From Uloborus plumipes (Eukaryota; Arthropoda; Arachnida; Araneae; Uloboridae): DNA of 64,000 nt. The DNA is taken from the NCBI GenBank assembly GCA_038373865.1, contig JAXGGA010000076.1, positions 309,181 to 373,180 on the forward strand, given 5' to 3'. The notes below the pieces were generated by a model. That model saw nothing but the letters and a program-made list of their open reading frames with translations, was not told the origin of the DNA and did not search any database. The number at the start of each line of letters is the position of its first letter. The stretch's first letter is position 1. Positions 48,411 to 59,760 of the stretch are shown in pieces. A program made the translations under genes and the position numbers.

Positions 48411-48564
48411 CAGTGAAGCACCGTTTATACGTTTTTTGAGGTACTGCATGAAAAAAAGTACAAATGAAAACGTGCATGATCGATATACGTTAATATGTAT
48501 TGCACTCTGCTGGGACCCATTGAAAAAACGTATGAAAGAGAAACGTATAAACGATGCTTCACTG
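48411..48564. mobile_element. pogo/Tigger-type MITE, 154 bp
   Basis: TA at 48409-48410 and 48565-48566. The arms CAGTGAAGCACCGTTTATAC and (right, reverse complement) CAGTGAAGCATCGTTTATAC agree at 23 of 24 bases. A second ATACGTTTTTT word lies inside the right arm. CAGTGAAR ends with TA duplications fit the pogo/Tigger group. The LINE tail begins a few bases to the right. Confidence 0.82.
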
Positions 48565-48570
48565 TATTTA

Positions 48571-50215
48571 CAAATTTACTTTATACAAATACAAATATAC
48601 AAATACAAATGTGGCGACCAGCAGCAGGCTCTGGGCCCAACTTGGCTGGTCCTAGTCAAATTAAAGACCCCAATGAAGATCAATGGCCCTCTTAAAGCCA
48701 TCTACTCCATTGCTCTTTACCGCCTCTTCCGGTAAGCTGTTCCAAGTTCCCACTACCCTGCTAAAATAGTAATTTTTTCGAATTTCAAGATTAGCCTGAG
48801 ATTTAAACAGCTTAAAACAATGACCCCTTGTCCTGCTTTCCGTGCTAAAATTTAACCCCGTAACATCATTCATTTTTATAAATTTAAACAACTGAATCAT
48901 GTCCCCTCTGGCTCTCCTTCGCTCAAGACTATACATATTAAGCATTCTAAGTCTGGAATCATATTCTAAATTAGAAAACCCATTTACTAACCTTGTAGCC
49001 CTTCTTTGTACCCTTTCCAATAAATTAATGTCTTTCTTCAGATAAGGAGACCAAAACTGAACAGCATACTCCAAATGAGGTCTTACCAAACTTCTATATA
49101 GAGGCAGAAGAACCTTCTTAGATTTGTTTGAAATAGATCTATTAATACACCCAAGCATCCTATTGGCTTTGTTACTAGCTATGCTGCACTGTTGACTAGA
49201 CTTGAAATCCTGATTTATTAAGACACCTAGATCCATAAAATTATCTGCTCTACTAATGACTGAACCCTGTAAATAATAGCTTGTATGCTTATTTCCATGA
49301 CCGAAATGCAGCACTTGACGTTTCCCAACATTAACTGCCATACCCCACTTGTCTGCCCATTTAGTAATATGATCCAAATCCTGTTGCAGCTGATTTATTT
49401 GTTCGTCATTTTCTACAACCCCCATAAGTTTGACATCATCCGCAAAACAATTCATGTTTCCAGAAACATTTTCATGAATGTCATTCATAAAAATAATAAA
49501 CAAAAGGGGACCTAAAACTGATCCTTGGGGAACCCCACTTAAAACCTCACTCCATTTAGAATAGTTACCCCTAACAACTACTCTTTGTTTCCTTCCTGTC
49601 AGCCAATTCCTAACCCAAACTAGAATTTTACCTCCTACCCCTATACCAGCTAATTTACTGAGTAGTGCTACATGCGGTACCTTATCGAAAGCTTTTTGAA
49701 AATCTATGTAAACAACATCTACGCATTTTTTGCTGTCTAAAGCCAAGGTAACCTTGTCGTAGAAATGTAATAAATTAGTAGCACACGATTTACCTTTTCT
49801 GAAATCATACTGCAAACTACTCAACAGCCCATTATTTTCTAAGAAATTCATAACCTTAATTTTGATCAATGTTTCAAAAATTTTACATACCACTGAAGTC
49901 AGACTCACAGGCCTATAATTTCCTGCATTACCTCTAGACCCTTTCTTGAAGAGTGGTGTAATGTTAGCTAGTTTCCAGTCCTCTGGCACTATCCCTGAGT
50001 TATACGAAGCATTGAATATATTAACTATAGCGTCAACTAATTCCTCTGCACATTCTACTAGAATTTTTGGATAAATATTATCTGGTCCCGGAGCTTTTGT
50101 GGTTTTAATTTTTTTCAAATAAAGTAAAACGTCCTCCCTGGAAAATACAAAGTCCTCAAGCTGTGTGCTTTCTCAGCTGATGTGCTATTTAGATGTTTTC
50201 TTTTTCCCCTTAAAT
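48571..50215 (-). mobile_element. CR1-like LINE, 5'-truncated
   Basis: On the minus strand it carries a reverse-transcriptase frame, about 55 bp of 3' untranslated sequence and a tail of TTTGTAT/ATTTGTA units (48610-48571). Short 3' repeats of 7-8 bp instead of poly-A are typical of CR1/L2-type LINEs. The 5' end is cut: there is no endonuclease or ORF1, and similarity fades near 50215. Priming at the MITE edge would explain its exact position next to 48564. Confidence 0.85.
48661..50172 (-). CDS. CR1-type reverse transcriptase (C-terminal half of ORF2), intact frame
   Basis: The frame is open from a stop at 50175-50173 to the stop at 48663-48661, about 503 codons with no internal break. Numbering from the Lys-Lys-Ile-Lys segment: KAPGPDN at 8-14, NYRPVSLTSVVCKIFE at 67-82, motif A YIDFQKAFDKVPH at 137-149, GVPQGSVLGPLLF at 195-207 and the catalytic FADD at 225-228. 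The C-terminal half has the usual LVRPHLEYAVQFWSP and LLERVQRRATRLV motifs. A residue usually Gly is Asp in QYDFRKGKS. Upstream homology continues briefly in another frame (near 50175-50215), so the element has one frameshift or truncation. It copies element RNA into DNA at a nicked target; the missing endonuclease makes this copy non-autonomous. The clean frame implies recent arrival. Confidence 0.9.
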   Translation of the reverse strand, partial: ESTQLEDFVFSREDVLLYLKKIKTTKAPGPDNIYPKILVECAEELVDAIVNIFNASYNSGIVPEDWKLANITPLFKKGSRGNAGNYRPVSLTSVVCKIFETLIKIKVMNFLENNGLLSSLQYDFRKGKSCATNLLHFYDKVTLALDSKKCVDVVYIDFQKAFDKVPHVALLSKLAGIGVGGKILVWVRNWLTGRKQRVVVRGNYSKWSEVLSGVPQGSVLGPLLFIIFMNDIHENVSGNMNCFADDVKLMGVVENDEQINQLQQDLDHITKWADKWGMAVNVGKRQVLHFGHGNKHTSYYLQGSVISRADNFMDLGVLINQDFKSSQQCSIASNKANRMLGCINRSISNKSKKVLLPLYRSLVRPHLEYAVQFWSPYLKKDINLLERVQRRATRLVNGFSNLEYDSRLRMLNMYSLERRRARGDMIQLFKFIKMNDVTGLNFSTESRTRGHCFKLFKSQANLEIRKNYYFSRVVGTWNSLPEEAVKSNGVDGFKRAIDLHWGL

Positions 50216-50469
50216 GCTGTACTCGGAGATAAATCGAAACAACTGAGTTTTTCATTCTTTTTTTCTTTGGAAGATTACATTTTGATGTAATTTACACTTT
50301 TGGATATATTTTACACAAATTTGGAGCATATTTTTAAAAAATGACTTAAGCTTAAATTTAGTGCATTCCGCTCATTTCAAAGGGACCTACGGGCACACAG
50401 ATTGAGTTTTGTCAGCGTACAACTTCTTCTTAAGCTTCTTTACTGACTAAGTATATTGCGGTTATGTCC
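50216..50469. other. Unassigned
   Basis: AT-rich link between the LINE and the duplicated segment. Confidence 0.4.
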
Positions 50470-50935
50470 TTACGTGGGGAAATTAACTAGGTGCTTCGAT
50501 TTACTCCCTAATCTCCGAGGGAAAAAAAAAAGAAACACGCTGGGGTAAAAGGAAACACTATTTCATTAGTTGAACACCAGTCATAAACTCAAAATTATCA
50601 TATTTATCTACTCATAGAGAGTGTATATAGTCTTGGACGAGAAGTACAAAACTTTGCCTAATAATATTTTCTGAAAATTGTGATTATCTCTCTACATTAA
50701 CATCAGGGGGAAATAAATTAGGTGTTTCCATTTACCCAATAATCTCAGAGATAAAAGGAAACATGACTTCGTTAACTGAAAAACAGTCATAAACTCAAAA
50801 TTGTCATACCTAGTTACTCATAGAGAGTGTATAGTCTGGACGGAATGTACAAAACTTAGTCTTAGTTCATCGAAAAGAAGGGAAAGGATCTAAAGTTGAA
50901 ACATTGAAACTCTGTTTCCCTTTACCCAAGTGACT
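50470..50935. repeat. Diverged direct duplication, period ~231 bp
   Basis: GGGGAAATTAACTAGGTGCTTC (near 50477) and GGGGAAATAAATTAGGTGTTTC (near 50708) begin two similar stretches, each with CATAGAGAGTGTATA and GTACAAAACTT. The word GGGTAAANGGAAACA appears in both orientations (50545, 50733 reversed, 50920 reversed), as in the TA-flanked elements. Confidence 0.6.
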
Positions 50936-51772
50936 CTTCTCAAAATAGCACGATCTCGTAACTGGCTCACGAAAACATCGCGAAGCATCATGTTAAGAAT
51001 CTAATGAATGGCTAATGAATGGAATTCCGCTTCGTAGGCGCTAATGGTCTCGCCTTCTCGCAATTGAGTTGTATGTGTCGGCTTGGAATAATTAATAGCT
51101 CTGGATAGAGATGATCTTTTAAGGTCTTCATTAACGTCTTATCTGGTGCCAATAGTATTTTCTGTAAATTGTTACTGGATGTAAATGTTTTTACACGTTT
51201 ATTATTTGGAACCTTTTGGGTGTTCATAAAAGATGAAAAAATGTCTTTGAATTAGTCCAATATTCGTTGTTTTCATCAAACTAATCGAAATTAACTTTCG
51301 ATGCTTTGGTATTCCTTCTCCTTTTGAGAAATTCCATTAACTAAATTATGCTTATTGGATCCTTAACTGATACTTTCATTTCTGCATTTACTACACAAAT
51401 AAAGTAAAGAGCTGATACTTTTCCTAAATTTGGCACTCCCCAGTCGAACAAAGGTCTCGCAATGCGGAAAATATTATGCTGGGAGAAGAAGAAAAACAAC
51501 TTTCGGTTTGATCGTTTTAATCGCCAGCTCGTCGCCACTGCCGTTTATTGACTTCGTTATTTCCCGGCGGCGGGGATATGTTGCGTGCTGATGTACATTA
51601 GGAGCTGACTTGACAACTATTCCATTTTCAATATTATTTACAAATATGTAATACTACATTATTGTGAACAGTTGGAGCGAGCATTACCACTGTTCACACT
51701 CACTCACCGTCTGCTAGGGAACCTGAACTTCAATTTTTGGGAGGGGGAACTTAAATTTTTCATCATCATTTT
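50936..51772. other. No recognisable gene
   Basis: A small GC-richer patch at 51520-51590 (CCCGGCGGCGGGG). No frame of note. Confidence 0.45.
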
Positions 51773-52524
51773 TACTTCCTTTTACGTAGTAAAGGAAGTA
51801 TTGTGATCGCGAAAAAAAAAATCACTCAAATTTGAGTCTAAATTTTGATTTTGCTCATCCCCGAATGAAAATTCCTTAGTTTTTTTGACCTGTCAGCACG
51901 TGCATATGTACCTACCAACATATAAGCAGCCGAAATTTTTTTTTCAACCACCCCCAAGTTAATTACGACGAGTTTTCTCGTGACGTCTGTATGTACGTGT
52001 GTGCGTATGTGGGTCGCATAACTCAAAAACTATATGCCGTAGAAGCTTCTAGCTTGGTATGTAGGCTCTGAGGATGGTCTAGTTGTGCACCTCTCCTTGT
52101 GGTTGCATTTGAATGTTCCCAAGGGGGTGTTTTACCCCTTTTTTGGGGTAAATCAGTGTTAATTTCAATGCAGACTCAAGTGATATGAATTGGCGCGATC
52201 ACTTGGCTATATGTCGCCAAGCTTTTGGTCGCCAAGTGTTTGACGCCAACTTGGCGACATATCGCCAAGTTGGCGACAAATTTGGCGAAAAAAATATTTT
52301 TTGAATTTGGGTTCAACTTGGCGCTATTGGCGATATTTTGCGAAAAATTCACTGAATGATATTAAAATCAGCAATATTTAGAAAATTAACCATTGCAAAA
52401 TATTTTTTGCATTGTTTCGTGGCAGATTAGGGGAGTAAATATTTGAATTGTTACCTTGCTCACTCCAAGCACTTTTTTTAACACTTAAGGCAACTACTAA
52501 GAAATTTACACGTAAAAGGAAGTA
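51773..52524. mobile_element. DNA element with 15-bp exact ends, 752 bp
   Basis: TACTTCCTTTTACGT begins at 51773 and its reverse complement ends at 52524. Inside the left end the same word is mirrored at once (ACGTAGTAAAGGAAGTA). The interior has a cluster of TTGGCGA/TCGCCAA words (52195-52345). No transposase and no clear target duplication; superfamily unknown. Confidence 0.6.
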
Positions 52525-55519
52525 GTGTGGGGTCCATACCAGATTTTTTTAAGAGTAATTTTGCAATGCATGTTCATATTTTATGCATATCAATGATATT
52601 AGTGTACATCATTTTTTTTTTACAATTTAATTTACACACTACAAAATGAGTTTTCACCTACTTCTACTTCATGCGCAAAGGGTGAAGGTCTAAGTTCACT
52701 CATTTTCTGATCGAAAGTCAGTTTAAAATAGAACAGCAGAAGTGTTTTGTGTTAAAACAGACTACTAAACCATTTAATGACTCATCATCTGGTTTTATTC
52801 ACCTACGCCACCTTTGCTCTCAACGGATGATATTTTCCTTTTTAAAAATCACAAAGTCACTTTTTTTTAGCTGGTTCTCATTTGTCAAACTTTCTAATTG
52901 TTTTACTGCTGTAATTGCTCTTTTTTTTTTTTTCAGGGGAGGGAGCGTCCGTAAATGTCATCCCGGGAGCTAGAACTTGCTTTACTGGTAATGAATAAGC
53001 ATTCGAACAAAGTAGAATGCAGGAAAAAAATTGATCAGTAGGGTTGTAAATATTAACAAAAATCTAGCCAATCATGAGGGTTATGAATCCTCTTGACGTT
53101 AAAACAAATGACTAAAACTGAATTTCAGGAGCTCCAATTTTGAGAATATTTCACCCTAAGCGGAAATTAATAATTTTATGCAGTCCTACATGACTTTGAA
53201 AGTAACCTCTCCCCTCGAAAACAGAAGTAGTACAAGGCTCACGTAACGTTAATGACAGGCCTTTGCCAGGGCTTTATTTTTTGACTATTGCTGTCAAGAA
53301 AATAAACATTGTCTGGAATAGGAAAAAAAAGCAAAATAATAAAGCTAAACCGGACAAATGCTCTGGAATAAAATCTTCGTGCATAACATCGAAATTATTG
53401 ATGGAAAAGTTAAAAATCAATACTTTTTTTTTTTCTTTAAAAAAAAAAAAAATCCTGGAATTAATTTAAGTTGGTTTCACTTCGGAACAAAACGCCTTGC
53501 ATAGTGCCATCTGGTGGATTAAAAGTGATGTATGATTCAAATTTTGAATATCTGTTTACGGTTCCTTGTCTTCTGCTGCATTAAAATGCATTTCCCCTTT
53601 TTTAAAAATACATTTATTAATCACATAAAAATAAATTTTCATGATGAAAAATCTAAAATTCTTTAAAGAAGGTTGATTTAATGCATAAAATAAGAAATTT
53701 TCTTATGAAACGCGATTTTAGTTCTCGAGTCACTTTTCCACAAATAGTAACTTGCCATAGATTCCAGGAAGATAGCTTGAGATCTTATGACTCTAATCCT
53801 TACACGATGGATGCTACAGAAACCTTAGAGACTCAGAATATGCATCAAAGGCTAATATTTTGTGGTTACTTTGCGAAATCATGTATATTGTGCGTCTACG
53901 AAAAAAAATAAATACATCTGGTAAGATTGCTGTTGGTTGAATTTTCAGAGACCATGATGTAGAAGTATACTTATTCTACTTTTACTGAATTATCTCTCTA
54001 ACATGCTATTTATTGACTACCTTTTTTGCCCGCATGAACCTCATTACAGACGGGTAAGTTGAAAAAAATTCCCCAAATGGACATCTCTAAACTTATCAAA
54101 ATCACAGAGTTTAAAATTGGATATGAATTGTTCAAAAATCAGCATATGAAGGAATGTTTGTGGAAACTGATCCCGCTACAAGATAAATTGTACACTGTGC
54201 TTATGGTTCAATTGCTCTTAAATACTTTTATGCTATGCACCAGAGTAAAATTATTGAGATTTAATTTTTGAAGAAAAATGTTGCAGACCAAACACGTTAC
54301 CAGTCCACTGGTCGTTACGAGGACTTGATTTGTAAAGTACACTGGACGTTAAAAGTCCAGAAGAGGATCAAGCATTTTATTTTTCTTTTAGTATGACCTG
54401 CGTTTATAAATGAAGGATAACATATTTTATGTTATGTCGGACTGAAAAACAAAGAAGAAAATCGGCAGTATTAATGCCCTTTATAGCCCGAAGTGGTCCG
54501 CTTGCACCGCTGGTAGCGTCGACCCTTGGATGGATCGCTAGCTATTTGGAGAATAAAGAGTTTTTTCATCAAGATATAAAAGCTCCAGCGAGAGGTTTCT
54601 CGAGAGAATGGCATGGGAAGAATGTTAGCCATGAAAGCTGTTTGGTGCGTGAGTAATTTGAGGGGGGAGAGTGAAAGAATGATGCTTTCACTTTCAGCAT
54701 CAGGGATGGAGCGTGCCCCGCATAATGATGAGCTGTTAGTGTGTCGTTGAGCGGGTGATGAACTGTGTGAAGGTCATCTGAAGGCTGAGCGTCGAAAGCG
54801 ACCTTCTTTTAAGAAGAAGCATTACACAGCAAAAAGGAAATTTGACATAACACTAAAAGGATCACAGTCAGGTAATCGTGAACCTGGGCCCAGGGTACGG
54901 ACTTGCGACAGTGACTGTCAACCATAACGCTAGTATGATGATGATGACCACATTTATTTTGCTCGAGGCTGTTTTGATCTTGACTCTCATAATTAGATGA
55001 TATCACGAGCACGGCGAATTCTTTCATAAGCTGTTAATCGAACACTTTTAGAAGGTAAATAGTGTTTATGTTTGGAAGCAAGAGTGGATTGTTGTTCTTT
55101 TTGAAGAAAGCACAATGAGAAAAGCAGGCACATAAAAGTAAAACAAAATTGTTTTCATTCAATTGTGTCTCCATCACGTCTTTCTACCCAATTAAGATAT
55201 TTTTAATTAAAACTGGGTATTAACGCATGATAAGGAGAAAATTGTCTTGATATCTTTCAAAAAATTCTTGTTGCTTGTCTAATTTCAGAAAAAAAAGAGA
55301 AAATATGGCAATTGAGTGATAAACAAAAGTGATTTCCCGAAACGTTAACAACACTACAACCTCCCTTTCCGCTCTTTCTCAGAGCACAATTCTGCTGGCG
55401 CCGTGTAAAAAAGCAAAATTTTCTCAACCATCTTTAGTTTTGGAGAAAAGGTGCGTATCATATTATTCATGGGCTGATGGGAGGTGGTCTGGCCCATGAT
55501 TTAGCTCCAAATATAAAGA
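52525..55519. other. No recognised gene (3 kb)
   Basis: AT-rich, with T or A runs at 52921-52934 and 53422-53452. Frames of 70-76 codons (52749, 53681, 54059, 54429 plus; 55027 minus) show no family signature. The patch 54430-54640 is GC-richer and gives PLAPLVASTLGWIASYL, which I cannot place. Confidence 0.45.
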
Positions 55520-57060
55520 CAAGTGAAGCTAAACAGGCATTCGGCAGGGCCTGGCGGCATTATGGCTGAACTCTTTAAAATGAATAAAGGGAGCCTAAAC
55601 AGGGCAATCCATGATTTGATTGGCTGTATTTGGACACAGGAACAAGTGCCCACTGATTGGGAAGAAGGATCTATTTGTCCTATTTATACAAAAGGGCGAC
55701 AAGACAGAATGTGGCAACTACGGGGATTTCTCTTCTTAACACTGCTTACAAGATCTCCATTATTTTATTCAACCGATTAATAAATTACACCTCTAAAATC
55801 ATTAAAAATTACCAGTGTGGATTCCTGAAGGGAAAATTAATGATCGATCAAATACACACTATTCGGTAGACTCTGGAGAAAACCTAAGAGTATAATCACC
55901 TACCACCGTTTTATTGACTTCAAAGCTGTTTATGACAGTGTCAACCGTAAAAATTTTTTATAAGCTATGTTGGAGTTTAACATCCCAAAGAAACTAGTCA
56001 GTTTAACTAGAATGACTCTGAAAAAAGTTTCTGGTAGAATTAAAATTTTGTCTAGTCCCTCAGAACCCTTTTTTTTTTACTGAAAATGGTCTTCAACAAG
56101 GAGACTCTCTTTCTTGTCTACTGTTTAACATAGCTGTGTAAAAGGTCATTAGATATTCTGATTTAAACGCAAGCGGAACTATTCTATAAAGAACTATCCA
56201 ACTTCTTGCTTTTGCAGTAGCCATCGATATCATTGGAAGATCGAAAAGCTTTGTTATCAATGCTTTTGTAGCGCTCGAAAGAGCAGCAAATTAGATGGAA
56301 CTTGTTATCAATGGGGACAAAACAAAATTTTTAATCTTAAATAATAAATCTCCTGATTTGTCTTCTTTGAAGATAGGTGACTCTACTTTTGAAACTGTAA
56401 AACAATTTACGTACTTGGGTACTCTGATCTCATGTAGCAACAATCTGAAAATGAAAATAAATAATGGAATCTTTTCGGCTGATAGAAGTTTTTTGGCCTC
56501 AGAAACCAATTCACTTCTAAGTTTATTTACCTATACGCGAAGTTGAGATTTTATATAACTTTAATCAGGCCTATTATTCTTTATGGAATCAAATTATTCT
56601 GTATGGAATTGAATGCTGGACCCTCAATAAAGCAGGAGAAGAAAAGTTGCTAATTTTCGAAAGAAAAATCCTAAGAAAAATATTTGGATTGACTCAAAAG
56701 AACAATAGATGGAGAATCCTGCACAACCATGAAATTTACAGTACAAATTTGCCGGAAATTTGACAAATTTGCCGGAACCAATATTGTGAGAGAATTAAAA
56801 TTTCACGTATTCGGTGACTAGGACATCTTTATAGATATGCTGATGCTGTTCCTACCGAAAAAGTGACTTTTTCATAGATTGAAGGGATTAGGCGTCGAGA
56901 ACGACCACCCACTCGATAGTTGTACGATGTCGAGAAAGACCTAAATCTAATTTGAATCAACCGATGGAAGGCCGTTGCGACTAATAGGGTCAACTGGATT
57001 AAAATCAGCGAGTCGGCCTTGAATTATAACTTGTGCTTTTGAGGATGATGATGATAAACA
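55520..57060 (+). pseudogene. RTE-like LINE, reverse-transcriptase remnant (dead)
   Basis: Matches to a non-LTR reverse transcriptase are spread over several frames. In order: SAGPGGIMAELFK and QEQVPTDWEEGSICPIYTKG (55540-55700); TGISLLNTAYKI and YQCGFLKGKLMIDQI (55720-55860); motif A IDFKAVYDSVNR (near 55912); NGLQQGDSLSCLLFNIA (near 56085); the catalytic box, read as LLAFAVAIDIIGRS instead of the usual (F/Y)ADD (near 56205); NGDKTKFLIL; then LYGIECWTLNKAGEEKLLIF (near 56600) and a basic RRRERPPTR stretch (near 56890). A GATGATGATGAT tail at 57043-57055 suits RTE-type elements. Stops, frameshifts and a local duplication at 56570-56610 kill it. The endonuclease domain is absent. Confidence 0.78.
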
Positions 57061-57159
57061 CAAGTGTGAGCAAAAAGATTTTCTAAGCCTTTCATGAAAT
57101 ACAAGTTTTCACAGGAGTACTTTTCCATAGTGTATTAAAACGTATCACTTAAATAATTA

Positions 57160-58600
57160 CACTTGCCTCCAAAAGTTAAGATGCAACCAGATTTTTGTTC
57201 CAAATTTTCAAATGAATGAATGGGTAGAAACAACAAAATTGACGGAAATGTGCGTTAAATAGTTATTTATTGAATTCGTCATAGAAGTTTACTTTAAGTT
57301 TAGTGTCAAAATGATCTATAACAAAAAGCGTACTCTTGGAGAAAAATTCAAATCTTGAAAAAGCAGTGCATCAATGTTTATGTGCTAAAATGTCATAGAA
57401 GTATTACAAAAAAGGGTTCAATAGAGATTGTTTCCACCTCAGATTAAAATGCATTGGCAGCATCTACTTACTATTCATGCTGTGAAGTTGCCAAACACTG
57501 AAATAGGAAGAGAACAATAGACATGGAGTAGGCCTTGTTCCAGCTCTTGTAACGATCCTGGAAGAGGACGTAAGGCAGGTCCGTCATTTAGGGGGGCAGG
57601 GGGGTCGATTTGCCCCCCCACCCTCCTGACTTTGAGAAATCAATGTATTTACATATAAGTGGGCGTGGTTATTGTTGCTTCCTGGTGAAATTGTATTGTG
57701 TTTTTACCCTTTGCCCCCCCCCCCTTGGAAAAACTTGAAATGACGTCCCTGACGTAAAGCTGCAACCTGTCTCACAAAATAATCTCAATGATGTTGCATC
57801 GGGTTCAGGTTTGAAGATTGAACTGGCTACTTTATTTTCTCCAAGCCGTGACCCTCAAGATAGTGCTCAACTACCGGAGTAGCGCATTATCATCCTTTGC
57901 AATGAAATCGTTACCACTAGCACCTGCATATGAACAGACACGTGGATCAATGGCTCTCATTCCGGTAACTCACGCCAGTCAGAGTTCTTCCATGGAACAC
58001 ATGCAGGTCAGTGTGACCATCGAATGATATCCTTTCCCAAACCATGATTCCACCACCTCCGTAACTGTTTTTCAACGTGTTTGAGCCTTGGTATCTATTG
58101 CGTCGTTCCCTCCAGATCAGTAGACGCCCTGAATCGTTCTCCAGTATCAATCTGGACTGATGTGGTAAGAGTACAGGAATATATTGCTATTTAATTCAGG
58201 AAACATGGTTTGTTGCCCACAATAAGCAGGTCCTTCTCTGTCGTCCGTTGAGGAGGGGACATATAACTAGGTCGCCTTGCAAGAGACTTGCATTGTGCAT
58301 GAATCTTTGCACGGTTGTAGCAGAGATTCCTCTCTCTGTTGCTACATAGTGGTCTTCAACGAGATTCGGCACAGTAGTGGATCGTCTCCTTCAGCCGAAG
58401 GAACTCGAAAACGATCTGCTGCATGTGTAGCTCGTGTTTAGTTAACAGAATATCTTTTGAATACAGAATCTTCGGTATAATATTGATTATAATGTCATTG
58501 GACTACACTGAGCGACACAGTGTGACGTTTAGCAGTATCAGCCTATGACAACCCCATTTACGTTCATTCGACAGTCCATTGAACGACTTCTCTTAAACAT
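57160..58600 (-). pseudogene. Tc1-like transposon with broken transposase, split by a hAT MITE
   Basis: Minus-strand frames give GRLLIWRERRNRY, GGGGIMVWERISFDGHTDL and TLTGVSYRNE (58130-57950), then the DDNA box (second catalytic Asp, near 57880), VVEHYLEGHGL and SNLNPMQHH (near 57800). The third catalytic residue, normally Glu in the PIEH motif, is Gln here. Reading continues AALR | PLPGSLQELEQG directly across the hAT MITE at 57576-57751. Several frameshifts and stops are present. A TA-flanked CACTTGCCTCCAAAAGTTAA at 57160 is the probable left terminus; I do not find its partner, so the 5' (right) end is lost or eroded. Upstream parts of the frame can be followed to about 58530. Confidence 0.78.
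57576..57751. mobile_element. hAT-type MITE nested in the Tc1 pseudogene, 176 bp
   Basis: The ends are CAGGTCCGTCATTTAGGGG and (right, reverse complement) CAGGGACGTCATTTCAAG. The target duplication is ACGTAAGG/ACGTAAAG (57568-57575, 57752-57759; 7 of 8). G and C runs sit just inside both ends, as in the hAT element at 11951-12526. Removing it with one duplication copy restores continuous transposase similarity in the host pseudogene. Confidence 0.87.
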
Positions 58601-58796
58601 AACTAGACTCTACTGACTGTTTTCAACGAAATTGACGACAACGGCTGAAAATCAACAATGTTTACATATGAAATTACGAAAGTTTGATATTCGCGGAATT
58701 TTCTCTCGCTTATTCCACCTGTTCTTTTCTTTAAAACAAAAGTGCTGGCCATCGTTTTTGTACAGATTGTTTTAAATTCGTTATCATTCCTATACG
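58601..58796. other. Unassigned link
   Basis: No recognised feature between the Tc1 remnant and the foldback relative. Confidence 0.4.
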
Positions 58797-59760
58797 GTGG
58801 CGGACACAAATAAAAAACCCACATCACTTGCTAAAATTCACATTTTAAAGAGCTTCTCGAGAAATAAGAAAACAGCTGTCTTTTTGCCACATAAAATATG
58901 CTCCGGCTGACCTTTTTTAATGAACATGCAATCCCCATGCATTGATACTTGCAACAGCTGAAAAAAAAGAAGTTTTTAGGCCATTTTCCAACCTTAATAT
59001 GTGGGAATAAGCTGTAAATTTCAGAAATTAGTTTTCTCACTATGCACAAGAATATTATATATGTTCATAAATGTTTCACTCATATTCACGAAGATATAAC
59101 CTTTTCCGAAAATATTAATTTTGTTCGCAGATTTTTGGCTTATAACACGCAGAGTTTACCCTGAAACTTTACCAAATTTTCAGAAAACTTAACAGCATAC
59201 AAGAGAATCATAAAACTAAAATTTGAAATTAAAACACTGAAAATTCGCTGAAATATGAACATTTAAAGCAATTATTTCTTAGAGTGCACCAGTAAAAGAG
59301 CAATTTACAACTGTCAAAATTTATCTGCCATATAGAATTAGGCTTATAAAAAGATTCACTTTCATTAAATAAAAACTAAAAAAGATATCAAAGCAACCTG
59401 GTGAGCTGGAAAAGAAATCATTCTCGGAAAGGTGACAAATTGTAAGAGATTGCTCTTTTTTTTTTCTTTTTAATCACATATCACACAGAACGATTGCTGA
59501 AAAGTGTTTCAAATTTACATGTCGCCTATCCGAGAGCAATTGAGATCCGGTTCATTTGGTAGTCGACATTTTGCTAAATGTTAATGATATTCAATTGAAT
59601 TTTCTTATAAGTTGCCAAATATATTTAGCTACATGAAATTGTGAAAGCTATGAAAGAAATACCTTTTGCGCGTGTTCAATAAGAAATTATTGTTTTAAAT
59701 GTTCATATTTCACCATTTTTCAAAATTTCAACTATCTGTTTGATTGATGCAGTTTTATGT
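58797..59760. mobile_element. Old, truncated relative of the 24769-26332 foldback element
   Basis: After TA, GGTGGCGGACACAAATAAAA-like sequence opens the left end. The left arm follows the left arm of the younger element (CTCGAGAAATAAG, AATAAGCTGTAAATTTCAG, GGCTTATAACACGCAGAG, AAATATGAACATTTAAAG). The right arm begins about 59525 and returns AAATGTTCATATTTCACC at 59697 in reverse, then stops before a right terminus. Arms are much more diverged than in the younger copy. Confidence 0.65.

Noticed and set aside
54429..54656. 75-codon frame in a GC-richer patch as a small structural protein
   Set aside because: Suggestive hydrophobic stretch but no motif or context to name it.
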